Below are positions 1-5,121 of a stretch of DNA of 5,121 bases, piece after piece (positions within the stretch are counted from its first letter, which is position 1; each line of letters begins with the position of its first letter). The notes beneath the pieces were generated by a model that worked only from the letters and a program-made list of their open reading frames with translations, had not been told where the DNA came from and searched no databases. Made by a program: the position numbers and the translations under genes. The DNA is taken from the NCBI GenBank assembly GCA_000715685.1, contig KL569412.1:1399-6519 (forward strand). Direction: 5' to 3'. This DNA is from Streptomyces lilacinus. GTDB taxonomy: Bacteria; Actinomycetota; Actinomycetes; Streptomycetales; Streptomycetaceae.

Positions 1-19
1 AGATGTGTATAAGAGACAG
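1..19 (+). other. Tn5 mosaic-end (Nextera-type) adapter remnant; not genomic
   Basis: The first 19 bases read AGATGTGTATAAGAGACAG, an exact match to the synthetic Tn5 mosaic end that tagmentation kits ligate to fragment ends. It lies at the extreme edge, oriented so that insert DNA would follow it directly, as it does in an untrimmed read. It interrupts paaE: PaaE reads normally up to a Ser codon at 20-22 and becomes meaningless across the adapter. No transposase or marker gene is present, so an engineered Tn5 insertion is unlikely. Genomic sequence should be taken to begin at base 20. Confidence 0.97.
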
Positions 20-574
20 GGAGAGGGTCTGGAGGAGCTGGAAGCGGTCGGGCCAGCGGTCCTTGAGGTCGGCGACCTCGTCCAGGAACATCGTGGAGGC
101 GGTGGTGCGGTCGCTGCGGATCAGGCAGAACCGCGCCTCGGGCTCCTCGGCCAGCAGGGTGGAGACGATGGACAGCACCGGCGTGATGCCGCTGCCGCCG
201 ACGATCGCCGCGAAGTGACCCGGGCGGGGCTCGAGCACGAACCGGCCGGCCGGCGCCATCACCTCCACGGTGTCACCGGCGGTCAGCTCCTTGAGCGCGT
301 ACGTCGAGAAGACGCCGCCGTCCACCAGCCGCACCGCCACCCGCAGCGTCGCGGGGCCCTCGGGGCCGGAGGCCCGGTCGCAGACGGAGTAGGTGCGGCG
401 TATCTCGGTGCCGTCCACGACGCGGCGGAGGGCGAGGTGCTGGCCGGGGGCGTGGCGGAAGGCGGCGCGCAGCTCCGCGGGCACCGCGAGGGTGACGGCG
501 ACCGAGTCGTCGGTGAGCGGTTCGACGGCCGCCACCCGCAGGGGGTGGAAGGCGCCAAGGTGGGCCGCTGCCAT
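20..574 (-). CDS. paaE: PaaE, phenylacetyl-CoA epoxidase reductase subunit (3'-truncated by contig edge)
   Basis: Cytoplasmic reductase that passes electrons from NAD(P)H through FAD and a [2Fe-2S] cluster to the PaaA diiron centre. The ATG at 574 follows a strong AAGGAG (580-585, minus strand) at 5-nt spacing and overlaps the paaD stop by one base (TGATG). I read 185 residues. Residues 1-115 form the FAD-binding barrel, with R60-x-Y62-S63 in RRTYSVC, GGVFST at 86-91 and MAPAGRF at 106-112. The NAD(P)-binding domain follows, with GGSGITP at 126-132. Known PaaE proteins are about 350-360 residues, so the rest of the NAD(P) domain and the whole C-terminal plant-type ferredoxin domain, with its four Cys, are missing. 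The cause is the contig end and adapter, not a mutation. The gene is the last visible member of the operon. Confidence 0.95.
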
Positions 575-1101
575 CACAACTCCTTGAAGTGGTCGAACGG
601 TTCGCGGCACGCCTCGCAGCGGCGCAGGGCCTTGCAGGCGGTGGAGGAGAAGCGGCTCAGCAGCGTGGTGTCGGTGGAGCCGCAGTGGGGGCACCGGATG
701 GCCAGGTCGACCATGACCGGGCCGCCCTTGACCCCGCCTCCGCCGCCTTCACTGGTCGGCCTCGGCGGGGCGATGCCGAACTCGGCGAGCTTGCGTCGCC
801 CCTCGGCGGTGATGTCGTCGGTGGACCAGGCCGGGGAGAGGACCGTGCGGACGGTCACCTCGCGCTGGCCCCGGTCGCGCAGCACCCGCTCGATGTCCGC
901 CGACATGGCCTCGACGGCCGGGCAGCCGGTGTAGGTCGGGGTGAGCTCGACCTCCACCCGGCCGGGGCCGGTGACGTGCAGGCCGCGCAGCACGCCCAGC
1001 TCGGCCAGCGTGAGCACGGGCAGCTCGGGGTCGGGGACGGCGCCGGCCAGCGCCCGGAGCTCCTCCTCGAGCGGGGTGGGGGACGCGGCCGCGCTCACCA
1101 T
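574..1101 (-). CDS. paaD: PaaD, DUF59/zinc-ribbon assembly factor of phenylacetyl-CoA epoxidase
   Basis: 175 residues, close to the family's roughly 165. The N-terminal DUF59 (MIP18-like) domain spans about residues 10-112 and includes DPELP and the conserved TPTYTGCPA with Cys60. A Gly-rich linker with five Gly in a row follows at 119-123. The C-terminal zinc ribbon has C137-x-x-C140 and C162-x-x-C165, with the family signature STACKALRRC and a closing EPFDHFK. PaaD is needed for active epoxidase in vivo and, by analogy with other DUF59 proteins, probably helps Fe-S or metal-centre maturation; it is not thought to be a core catalytic subunit. The ATG at 1101 has GGGGG four bases upstream and overlaps the paaC stop by 7 bases. 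An in-frame GTG at 1098 would give the classic GTGA 4-bp overlap and removes only one residue, so the exact start is uncertain. Confidence 0.95.
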   Translation of the reverse strand: MVSAAASPTPLEEELRALAGAVPDPELPVLTLAELGVLRGLHVTGPGRVEVELTPTYTGCPAVEAMSADIERVLRDRGQREVTVRTVLSPAWSTDDITAEGRRKLAEFGIAPPRPTSEGGGGGVKGGPVMVDLAIRCPHCGSTDTTLLSRFSSTACKALRRCEACREPFDHFKEL

Positions 1102-1796
1102 GTCGCCCCCGGGTGGCTGCGGTGCAGGTGCTGCATCTCGGCGAGCATGCGGCCGAACGGCTCGGTGTGGATGCCCTGCCGGCCCGCTCCCGCCGTCCAG
1201 GCGCCGCCCCCGGGGCCGCCGGGCAGGGTCAGCGTGGCGCGCTCCACGATGTCGGTCACCTGGGCGAGCCAGCCGTCCCGCAGCGCCGGCCAGTCCACGG
1301 GCAGCCCTTCGACGGGCTCGAACAGCTCGTCCGTGAACCGCCACAGCGCGTCCAGGCCGCGCTGCATCCGCGCGTGGCTCTCCTCCGTGCCGTCGCCGAG
1401 CCGCAGCGTCCACTGCTCGGCGTGGTCGCGGTGGTAGGCGACCTCCTTCACGGCCTTCGCGGCCAGGGGCGCCAGCCGGCCGTCGGCGGCGGCCAGCTGC
1501 CCGTACAGCAGGTGTTGGTAGACGGAGAAGTAGAGCTGGCGGGCCATCGTGTGGGCGAAGTCGCCGTTGGGCTGCTCGACGAGCTGGACGTTGCGGAAGG
1601 CGCGCTCCTCGCGGAGGTAGGCCAGCTCGTCCTCGTCGCCGACGAGGGAGAGCAGCGTGCGGGCCTGGCCGAGGAGGTCCAGGGCGATGTTGGCGAGGGC
1701 GACTTCCTCCTCGAGCACGGGCGCGTGCCCCGCCCACTCGCCGAGCCGGTGGGAGAGCACCAGCGCGTCGTCGCCGAGAGCCAGAGCCGCGGTCAC
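1095..1796 (-). CDS. paaC: PaaC, structural subunit of phenylacetyl-CoA epoxidase
   Basis: 233 residues (E. coli PaaC is about 248). It has a ferritin-like helical fold and is a paralogue of PaaA that lacks a working diiron site; it pairs with PaaA to form the stable oxygenase core. Recognisable blocks are RLGEWAGHAP (17-26), LANIALDLLGQAR (34-46), LVEQPNGDFA (72-81), AAKAVKEVAYH (112-122), RLGDGTEESHARMQ (132-145), and the C-terminal GIHTEPFGRMLAEMQ (198-212) ending PGATW. The start is GTG at 1796, which overlaps the paaB stop as GTGA (1793-1796). The nearest Shine-Dalgarno-like tract, GGAGGGGG, lies about 10 bases upstream within paaB, somewhat far, which favours translational coupling to paaB. 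No closer in-frame start gives the conserved N-terminus. Confidence 0.96.
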   Translation of the reverse strand: MTAALALGDDALVLSHRLGEWAGHAPVLEEEVALANIALDLLGQARTLLSLVGDEDELAYLREERAFRNVQLVEQPNGDFAHTMARQLYFSVYQHLLYGQLAAADGRLAPLAAKAVKEVAYHRDHAEQWTLRLGDGTEESHARMQRGLDALWRFTDELFEPVEGLPVDWPALRDGWLAQVTDIVERATLTLPGGPGGGAWTAGAGRQGIHTEPFGRMLAEMQHLHRSHPGATW

Positions 1797-2080
1797 AGGT
1801 GCCGCACCCCCTCCGGGATGTCGTAGAACGTCGGGTGGCGGTAGGGCTTGTCGGCGGCCGGCTCGAAGAAGGGGTCCTTCTCGTCGGGCGAGGAGGCGGT
1901 GATCGCGGTGGCGGGCACCACCCAGATCGAGACGCCCTCGGAGCGGCGGGTGTAGAGGTCGCGGGCGTTGCGCAGGGCCATCTCCGCGTCCGGGGCGTGC
2001 AGACTGCCGGCGTGGGTGTGGGACAGGCCCCGCCTGCTGCGCACGAACACTTCCCACAGGGGCCAGTCGGTGCCGGTCAT
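1793..2080 (-). CDS. paaB: PaaB, small subunit of phenylacetyl-CoA epoxidase
   Basis: 95 residues, the same length as E. coli PaaB. This small cytoplasmic subunit is thought to bridge PaaAC dimers and to help the reductase reach the oxygenase; it has no catalytic site of its own. Nearly the whole protein is family consensus: [16 protein letters not shown] (6-21), [19 protein letters not shown] (25-43), [13 protein letters not shown] (45-57), [16 protein letters not shown] (60-75) and YRHPTFYD (80-87). The ATG at 2080 overlaps the paaA stop as ATGA (2077-2080) and is preceded by GGAAAGG eight bases upstream, inside the end of paaA. PaaB is found only with paa operons, so its presence between paaA and paaC fixes the operon's identity. 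Confidence 0.97.
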   Translation of the reverse strand: MTGTDWPLWEVFVRSRRGLSHTHAGSLHAPDAEMALRNARDLYTRRSEGVSIWVVPATAITASSPDEKDPFFEPAADKPYRHPTFYDIPEGVRHL

Positions 2081-3027
2081 GCCGTCGCCTTTCCGTGTTT
2101 GGCCGCGTGGGCCGCGGCTGCCTCGCGCACCCAGGCGCCGTTCTCGTGTGCCGTGCGCCGCTGGCCGATCCGCTGGTCGTTGCAGGGGCCGTTGCCCCGC
2201 AGGACCTCGTGGAACTCGTCCCAGTCGATGGCGCCGAAGTCGTAGTGGCCGCGCGCCTCGTTCCACCGCAGGTCGGGGTCGGGGAGCGTGAGGCCGAGCG
2301 ACTCGGCCTGGGGGACGCAGATGTCCACGAAGCGCTGGCGCAGCTCGTCGTTGGAATGCCGCTTGATCTTCCAGGCCATGGACTGGGCGGAGTGCGCGGA
2401 CTCGTCGTCGGGCGGGCCGAACATCATCAGCGAGGGCCACCACCAGCGGTCGACGGCGTCCTGCGCCATCGCGTGCTGGGCCTCGGTGCCCCGGCTCAGG
2501 GTGAGCAGCAGCTCGTAGCCCTGGCGCTGGTGGAAGGACTCCTCCTTGCAGATGCGGACCATGGCGCGGGCGTAGGGCCCGTAGGAGCAGCGGCACAGCG
2601 GGACCTGGTTGGTGATGGCCGCGCCGTCCACGAGCCAGCCGATGGCGCCGACGTCGGCCCAGGTCAGGGTGGGGTAGTTGAAGATCGAGGAGTAGCGCTG
2701 GCGGCCGGCGTGCAGCTTGTCGAGCAGCTCGTCGCGGCCGGTGCCGAGGGTCTCGGCGGCGCTGTACAGATACAGGCCGTGGCCGGCCTCGTCCTGCACC
2801 TTGGCCATCAGGATCGCCTTGCGCCGCAGCGAGGGCGCACGGGTGATCCAGTTGGCCTCGGGCTGCATGCCGATGATCTCGGAGTGGGCGTGCTGGGCGA
2901 TCTGCCGGACCAGCGTCGCGCGGTAGGCGTCCGGCATCCAGTCGCGTGGCTCGATGCGCTCGTCGGCGGCGACGGCGGCGTCGAACACCGCTGCCAGCAC
3001 TTCTGTCTCCGGCGCCGTCGTGGTCAT
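2077..3027 (-). CDS. paaA: PaaA, catalytic diiron oxygenase subunit of phenylacetyl-CoA epoxidase
   Basis: 316 residues (E. coli PaaA 309). With O2 and PaaE-delivered electrons it converts phenylacetyl-CoA to ring-1,2-epoxyphenylacetyl-CoA, the step that removes aromaticity in aerobic hybrid phenylacetate breakdown. Diiron ligands are visible in a ferritin-like four-helix pattern: E50 in AQHAHSE, E80-x-x-H83 in QDEAGHG, and E163-x-x-H166 in [10 protein letters not shown]. Other family blocks are RDWMPDAYR (28-36), SSIFNYPTL (113-121), GWLVDGAAI (130-138), DELRQRFVD (217-225) and [10 protein letters not shown] (256-265). The ATG at 3027 has GAGGGGG (3034-3040, minus strand) six bases upstream and gives the expected N-terminus. 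It is the first gene of the operon, with a leader of about 48 nt from a predicted start near 3075. No ligand is missing, so the enzyme should be active. Confidence 0.98.
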   Translation of the reverse strand: MTTTAPETEVLAAVFDAAVAADERIEPRDWMPDAYRATLVRQIAQHAHSEIIGMQPEANWITRAPSLRRKAILMAKVQDEAGHGLYLYSAAETLGTGRDELLDKLHAGRQRYSSIFNYPTLTWADVGAIGWLVDGAAITNQVPLCRCSYGPYARAMVRICKEESFHQRQGYELLLTLSRGTEAQHAMAQDAVDRWWWPSLMMFGPPDDESAHSAQSMAWKIKRHSNDELRQRFVDICVPQAESLGLTLPDPDLRWNEARGHYDFGAIDWDEFHEVLRGNGPCNDQRIGQRRTAHENGAWVREAAAAHAAKHGKATA

Positions 3028-3060
3028 GCCGAGCCCCCTCGCGTTCCGCGAAATCTCCCT

Positions 3061-3078
3061 ACCGACCGATCGTTCGGT
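3061..3078. promoter_or_regulatory. Probable TetR-family (PaaR-like) operator
   Basis: ACCGACCGATCGTTCGGT is an 18-bp palindrome with 8 of 9 base pairs matching. Its inner part, 3065-3078, fits ACCGNNCGNNCGGT exactly. As I recall, that is the core of the published Corynebacterium glutamicum PaaR operator; the outer flanks of that consensus match poorly here. It begins 3 bp past the predicted paaA -10 element and covers the expected start point, so a bound repressor would block transcription. In known systems the TetR-type repressor is released by phenylacetyl-CoA. The regulator gene is not in this window. Confidence 0.78.
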
Positions 3079-3081
3079 TCA

Positions 3082-3110
3082 ATGGTGGGGCGCCTCCGGA
3101 GGACTGTCAA
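3082..3110 (-). promoter_or_regulatory. Predicted sigma70-type (HrdB-like) promoter of paaABCDE
   Basis: Reading the minus strand, a perfect TTGACA -35 box (3105-3110) is followed by a 17-bp spacer and a weak -10 hexamer CACCAT (3082-3087), which keeps the important A2, A5 and T6. The spacer contains the 10-bp palindrome CCTCCGGAGG (3093-3102). Transcription would start near 3075, inside the operator-like palindrome, leaving a leader of about 48 nt before the paaA ATG. The -35 and its position are convincing; the -10 is less certain. Confidence 0.62.
3093..3102. repeat. 10-bp perfect palindrome in the paaA promoter spacer
   Basis: CCTCCGGAGG is self-complementary over 10 bp and does not extend further. 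It lies wholly between the paaA -35 and -10 elements, where a second regulator could act. In GC-rich DNA a 10-bp palindrome is not rare, so a function is only a possibility. Confidence 0.3.
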
Positions 3111-3113
3111 CCC

Positions 3114-3122
3114 TGTGGATAA
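3114..3122 (-). promoter_or_regulatory. Perfect DnaA-box 9-mer TTATCCACA in the divergent promoter region
   Basis: The minus strand reads TTATCCACA, identical to the classical high-affinity DnaA box (Streptomyces origins more often use TTGTCCACA). It lies 3 bp upstream of the paaA -35 box. It is a single copy with no cluster and no AT-rich unwinding region, so it is not an origin; DnaA as a local regulator, or a chance match, are the options. Confidence 0.4.
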
Positions 3123-3132
3123 CTCGTGGACG

Positions 3133-3167
3133 CTGTGCCTCGTGGGGCTGCCTCGGTACGGTTCGGT
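3133..3167 (+). promoter_or_regulatory. Weak candidate promoter and CGGT triple repeat upstream of the DUF5819 gene
   Basis: TACGGT at 3157-3162 matches the actinobacterial -10 pattern TAGRRT in five of six positions and would start transcription near 3169, about 40 nt before the ATG. No convincing -35 lies 16-19 bp upstream. Overlapping the -10, CGGT occurs three times at 5-bp spacing (3154, 3159 and 3164), the same half-site sequence as in the operator at 3061-3078. Either the promoter is factor-dependent or it lies elsewhere in the 182-bp gap. Confidence 0.28.
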
Positions 3168-3209
3168 GGCGACAGGACGACACGTCGAGGCATCAGGGAT
3201 CGGGGCGGC

Positions 3210-3887
3210 ATGGACACGGACGACGCGCGCGAGCGGGCCGGCGGCGGCGCCGGGCCCGAAGGGCTGTCCCCGCCGGGACGCGTCGCCCTCGCGGTCGGCG
3301 TCGCGCTGATCGCGCTCGCCGCGACCGCGCACCTGGCGATGATGTTCCTGCACGTGGCCCCGCCGAACACGGTCAGCAGGCAGCACGCGGCGGCGATCGA
3401 CGACTACGTCCTGCCAGAGTTCGAACAGAACTGGAAGTTCTTCGCCCCCAACCCCCTCCAGCAGAACATCGCCGTCCAGGCCCGCGCCGAGCTGCGCGGC
3501 CCCGACGGGCGGCCGGTCGTCACCCCCTGGACCGATCTGTCGGCCCGGGACGGCGCCGCCATCCTCCACAACCCCCTCCCCAGCCACACCCGGCAGAACG
3601 AGCTCCGCAGGGCCTGGGACTTCTACACCGGCACCCACGACGCCCAGGAACGCTCGAGCGGGATGCGCGGACACCTCGCCGAGCAGTACGTCCGCCGCAT
3701 CGTCGTCTCCCGCCTCGGCGCCGAGCGCGACGGCCGCCCGGTCGAGCGGATCCAGGTGCGGTCCGTGACCTCGCCCATCGCCCCGCCGCCCTGGAGCGAC
3801 GAGAAGGTCGACACCGCCCCCACCTACCGGGTCCTGGGCTGGTGGCCGGTCACCACCGCCGATCTCGCGGAGACGAAGAACCGATGA
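3210..3887 (+). CDS. DUF5819 family protein, single-pass membrane protein of unknown function
   Basis: 225 residues. The charged N-terminus (1-23) is followed by one clear transmembrane segment (about 25-48) with Arg24 just before it, so the N-terminus is probably inside and the bulk of the protein outside. The soluble part opens with PEFEQNWKFFAPNPLQQN (69-86), whose W-x-FFAPNP core is the hallmark I associate with DUF5819, then a beta-rich stretch (AVQARAELRGPDGRPVVTPW), a helical region with HLAEQYVRRIV, and ends APTYRVLGWWPV. No catalytic motif is recognisable. I chose the ATG at 3210 because it gives a normal N-terminus before the membrane segment; a GTG at 3126 would add 28 Arg/Gly-rich residues. 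The ribosome-binding site is weak (GGGG at about 5 bases). Its stop overlaps the next start as ATGA, so it is cotranscribed with the HTTM gene and probably works with it. Confidence 0.85.
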   Translation: MDTDDARERAGGGAGPEGLSPPGRVALAVGVALIALAATAHLAMMFLHVAPPNTVSRQHAAAIDDYVLPEFEQNWKFFAPNPLQQNIAVQARAELRGPDGRPVVTPWTDLSARDGAAILHNPLPSHTRQNELRRAWDFYTGTHDAQERSSGMRGHLAEQYVRRIVVSRLGAERDGRPVERIQVRSVTSPIAPPPWSDEKVDTAPTYRVLGWWPVTTADLAETKNR

Positions 3888-5121
3888 TCACCGCACTCTC
3901 CCGCGGCCTCGACCGCGTCACCGGCTCCTCCCTCGGCGCGTACCAGACGGCCGTCATACGCGTCGGGCTCTCCTTCGCCTGGCTGTGCTACCTGCTGCGC
4001 GAGTGGCCCAACCGCCATGAGCTGTACGGGCCCGACGCCCCCTGGAGCTGGGGGATGGCCCGCGAACTGACCGGCGACAACCACGCCTTCACGGCCCTGA
4101 TGTGGTCCGACAGCCCCGCGTGGTTCGAGACCGTCTACGCGCTGGCCGTCGTCTCCAGCGTGCTGCTGATGCTCGGCTGGCGGACCCGGACCATGTCCGT
4201 GATCTACATGATCGGCGTGCTGTCGCTGCAGAACCGCAGCGTCTTCGTCGGGGACGGTGGCGACAACGTCATCCATCTGATGGCTCTCTACACCGTCTTC
4301 ACGAGGTGTGGGCGGGTCTGGTCGCTCGACGCGCGCCGGGCCGCTCGGCGCGGCCGGGCCGGCGACGGCGAGCGGGATGCCGACGTGGCCGGTGTCGTGC
4401 TGTGGACGGTCTGCGGCCTGGCCCTCGTCGCCGCGCAGGTGCTCAGTGACCCGCCCCTGTTGTGGACGGCCAACGGGCCGGTGCCCGGCATCGGGTGGGC
4501 GACCGTCCTGTGGGGACTGTGGTTCGTGCAGGGCCTGTGGTGGGCGGTGCGGCGGTACGCCCCCGGGGAGCCGCGGGCGGTGCTCGAAGCGCTGGCCCAT
4601 GTGGCGCACAACGCCGCCCTGTTGGTGATCATGGCGGAGGTCTGCCTGATCTACGCCACGGCCGGCTGGTACAAGATCCAGGGCTCGCGGTGGCAGGACG
4701 GCACGGCGCTCTACTACCCGCTGCACATCGAGTACTTCTCGCCCTGGCCGTGGCTCTCCCACGCGCTGGCCGCCAGCGGGCTCGTCGTGCTGCTGCTCAG
4801 CTACGGGACGGTGGCGCTGCAGGTCGCCTTCCCGTTCACGCTGCTGAACCGGCGGGTCAAGAACGTGCTGCTGGTGCTGATGATGGCGGAGCACGTGGGC
4901 ATTGCGGTGCTGATGGGGTTGCCGTTCTTTTCGCTGGCGATGGTGGTGGCGGATGCGGTGTTCTTGCCGACGGGGTTCTTGCTGCGGGTGGGGGCGGTGG
5001 GGCGGCGGGTCCTGCCCCGTCTTCTGCGTCTTCTGCCGACGGGCGGCCCCTTCCGGACGCCGGGACCGCGTCCGGAGGCCGGGCCTGTCGTGGTGCCGGC
5101 GCCGCCGGTGCGGCCGGTGCC
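3884..5121 (+). CDS. HTTM-domain polytopic membrane protein (runs off the right edge)
   Basis: I translated 412 residues from the ATG at 3884 with no stop before the window ends. About eight to ten hydrophobic segments are visible, roughly at 22-40, 82-98, 104-116, 127-140, 168-187, 203-222, 243-262, 291-316, 328-348 and 350-370. The pattern fits HTTM proteins, distant relatives of vitamin K-dependent gamma-glutamyl carboxylase. Signature regions are LSLQNRSVFVGDGGDNVIHLM (113-133) and AGWYKIQGSRWQDGTALYYPL (260-280), the latter with K264, W270 and GT273-274, followed by EYFSPWPW. From about residue 372 the chain leaves the membrane into an Arg/Pro-rich tail (from 380) that is still open at the edge. 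The start overlaps the DUF5819 stop (ATGA 3884-3887), giving translational coupling. Third codon positions shift from mostly C early on to mostly G after about 4840. Substrate and reaction are unknown; carboxylase activity should not be assumed. Confidence 0.87.
   Translation, partial: MITALSRGLDRVTGSSLGAYQTAVIRVGLSFAWLCYLLREWPNRHELYGPDAPWSWGMARELTGDNHAFTALMWSDSPAWFETVYALAVVSSVLLMLGWRTRTMSVIYMIGVLSLQNRSVFVGDGGDNVIHLMALYTVFTRCGRVWSLDARRAARRGRAGDGERDADVAGVVLWTVCGLALVAAQVLSDPPLLWTANGPVPGIGWATVLWGLWFVQGLWWAVRRYAPGEPRAVLEALAHVAHNAALLVIMAEVCLIYATAGWYKIQGSRWQDGTALYYPLHIEYFSPWPWLSHALAASGLVVLLLSYGTVALQVAFPFTLLNRRVKNVLLVLMMAEHVGIAVLMGLPFFSLAMVVADAVFLPTGFLLRVGAVGRRVLPRLLRLLPTGGPFRTPGPRPEAGPVVVPAPPVRPV
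5018..5035 (+). repeat. 9-bp tandem duplication within the HTTM gene tail
   Basis: CGTCTTCTG occurs twice in direct succession and encodes RLL-RLL (residues 379-384). It marks the start of the variable Arg/Pro-rich tail and suggests slippage or low constraint there. Confidence 0.6.
5050..5078 (+). repeat. Strong inverted repeat (hairpin) in the 3' part of the HTTM gene
   Basis: TCCGGACGC (5052-5060) and GCGTCCGGA (5068-5076) are perfect 9-bp complements around a 7-nt loop CGGGACC. In RNA a U-G wobble and one more C-G pair extend the stem to 11 pairs. No T-run follows, and the reading frame stays open through it, so it is either coding sequence with incidental structure or a U-tract-less terminator-like hairpin near the end of the gene. 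Confidence 0.55.

Noticed and set aside
1..19. Real Tn5 or mini-Tn5 insertion in paaE
   Set aside because: The mosaic end is a synthetic hybrid sequence, sits exactly at the contig edge in read orientation, and no transposon content accompanies it.
5..934. Long plus-strand open frame (309 codons) opposite paaE and paaD
   Set aside because: It begins inside the adapter and is the antisense of well-conserved paaE and paaD codons. GC-rich third positions routinely leave antisense frames open; the product is low-complexity Gly/Arg/Ala.
3114..3122. Replication origin suggested by the DnaA box
   Set aside because: Single box, no cluster, no dnaA or dnaN neighbours and no AT-rich unwinding element.
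3126..3209. Upstream GTG start for the DUF5819 protein
   Set aside because: Would add 28 Arg/Gly-rich residues before a normal N-terminus and would overlap the candidate promoter; the ATG at 3210 fits better.
2095..3309. 404-codon plus-strand frame opposite paaA, crossing the intergenic region
   Set aside because: It is antisense to PaaA, which has intact ligands and family blocks; it also runs through the promoter/operator and into the start of the DUF5819 gene in another frame. No recognisable protein.
3024..3674. 216-codon minus-strand frame ending at the paaA start
   Set aside because: Antisense of the DUF5819 gene and crosses the promoter region; its apparent ATGA contact with paaA is coincidental given the strong paaA promoter and ribosome-binding site.
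3824..4894. 356-codon minus-strand frame opposite the HTTM gene
   Set aside because: His/Gln/Pro/Arg-rich translation with no domain, opposite a membrane protein with clear hydrophobic segments and HTTM motifs.
1..5121. CRISPR array, tRNA, rRNA, insertion sequence, defence genes
   Set aside because: No regularly spaced repeats, no cloverleaf or rRNA-like stretch, no transposase or nuclease motif found; the window is filled by the genes described.

Overview
The window is very GC-rich DNA, tightly packed, with GTG as well as ATG starts and third codon positions almost entirely G or C. Together with the protein sequences this points to an actinobacterium, most probably Streptomyces or a close relative. 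The genus is inferred from overall resemblance, not from a marker gene. The left edge is not native: bases 1-19 are an exact copy of the synthetic Tn5 mosaic end used in tagmentation libraries, so the genome sequence starts at base 20.

Minus strand, 20-3027: a phenylacetyl-CoA epoxidase (ring-1,2-oxygenase) operon transcribed right to left as paaA-paaB-paaC-paaD-paaE. Every junction overlaps by 1 to 7 bases, so the genes are probably translationally coupled. PaaA is the diiron catalytic subunit, PaaC its inactive structural paralogue, PaaB a small bridging subunit, PaaD a DUF59/zinc-ribbon protein linked to Fe-S maturation, and PaaE the flavin/NAD(P)H/[2Fe-2S] reductase. PaaE is cut off by the window edge inside its nucleotide-binding domain. 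The CoA ligase (paaK), the isomerase/hydrolase genes (paaG, paaZ) and the regulator gene are not in this window.

Intergenic region, 3028-3209 (182 bp, divergent): it holds a perfect TTGACA -35 box with a weak -10 reading toward paaA. An 18-bp near-palindrome, ACCGACCGATCGTTCGGT, overlaps the expected paaA start point and looks like a TetR-type (PaaR-like) operator. A perfect DnaA-box 9-mer sits 3 bp upstream of the -35. A triple CGGT repeat and a weak candidate promoter read the other way.

Plus strand, 3210-5121: a two-gene unit of unknown function with an ATGA overlap. The first gene encodes a DUF5819-type protein with one membrane anchor and a WKFFAPNP motif. The second encodes a polytopic HTTM-domain protein, related to the vitamin K-dependent gamma-carboxylase family, that is still open at the right edge. 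This pair is the least understood content of the window. Its shared control region with paa may mean co-regulation, or may be simple adjacency.
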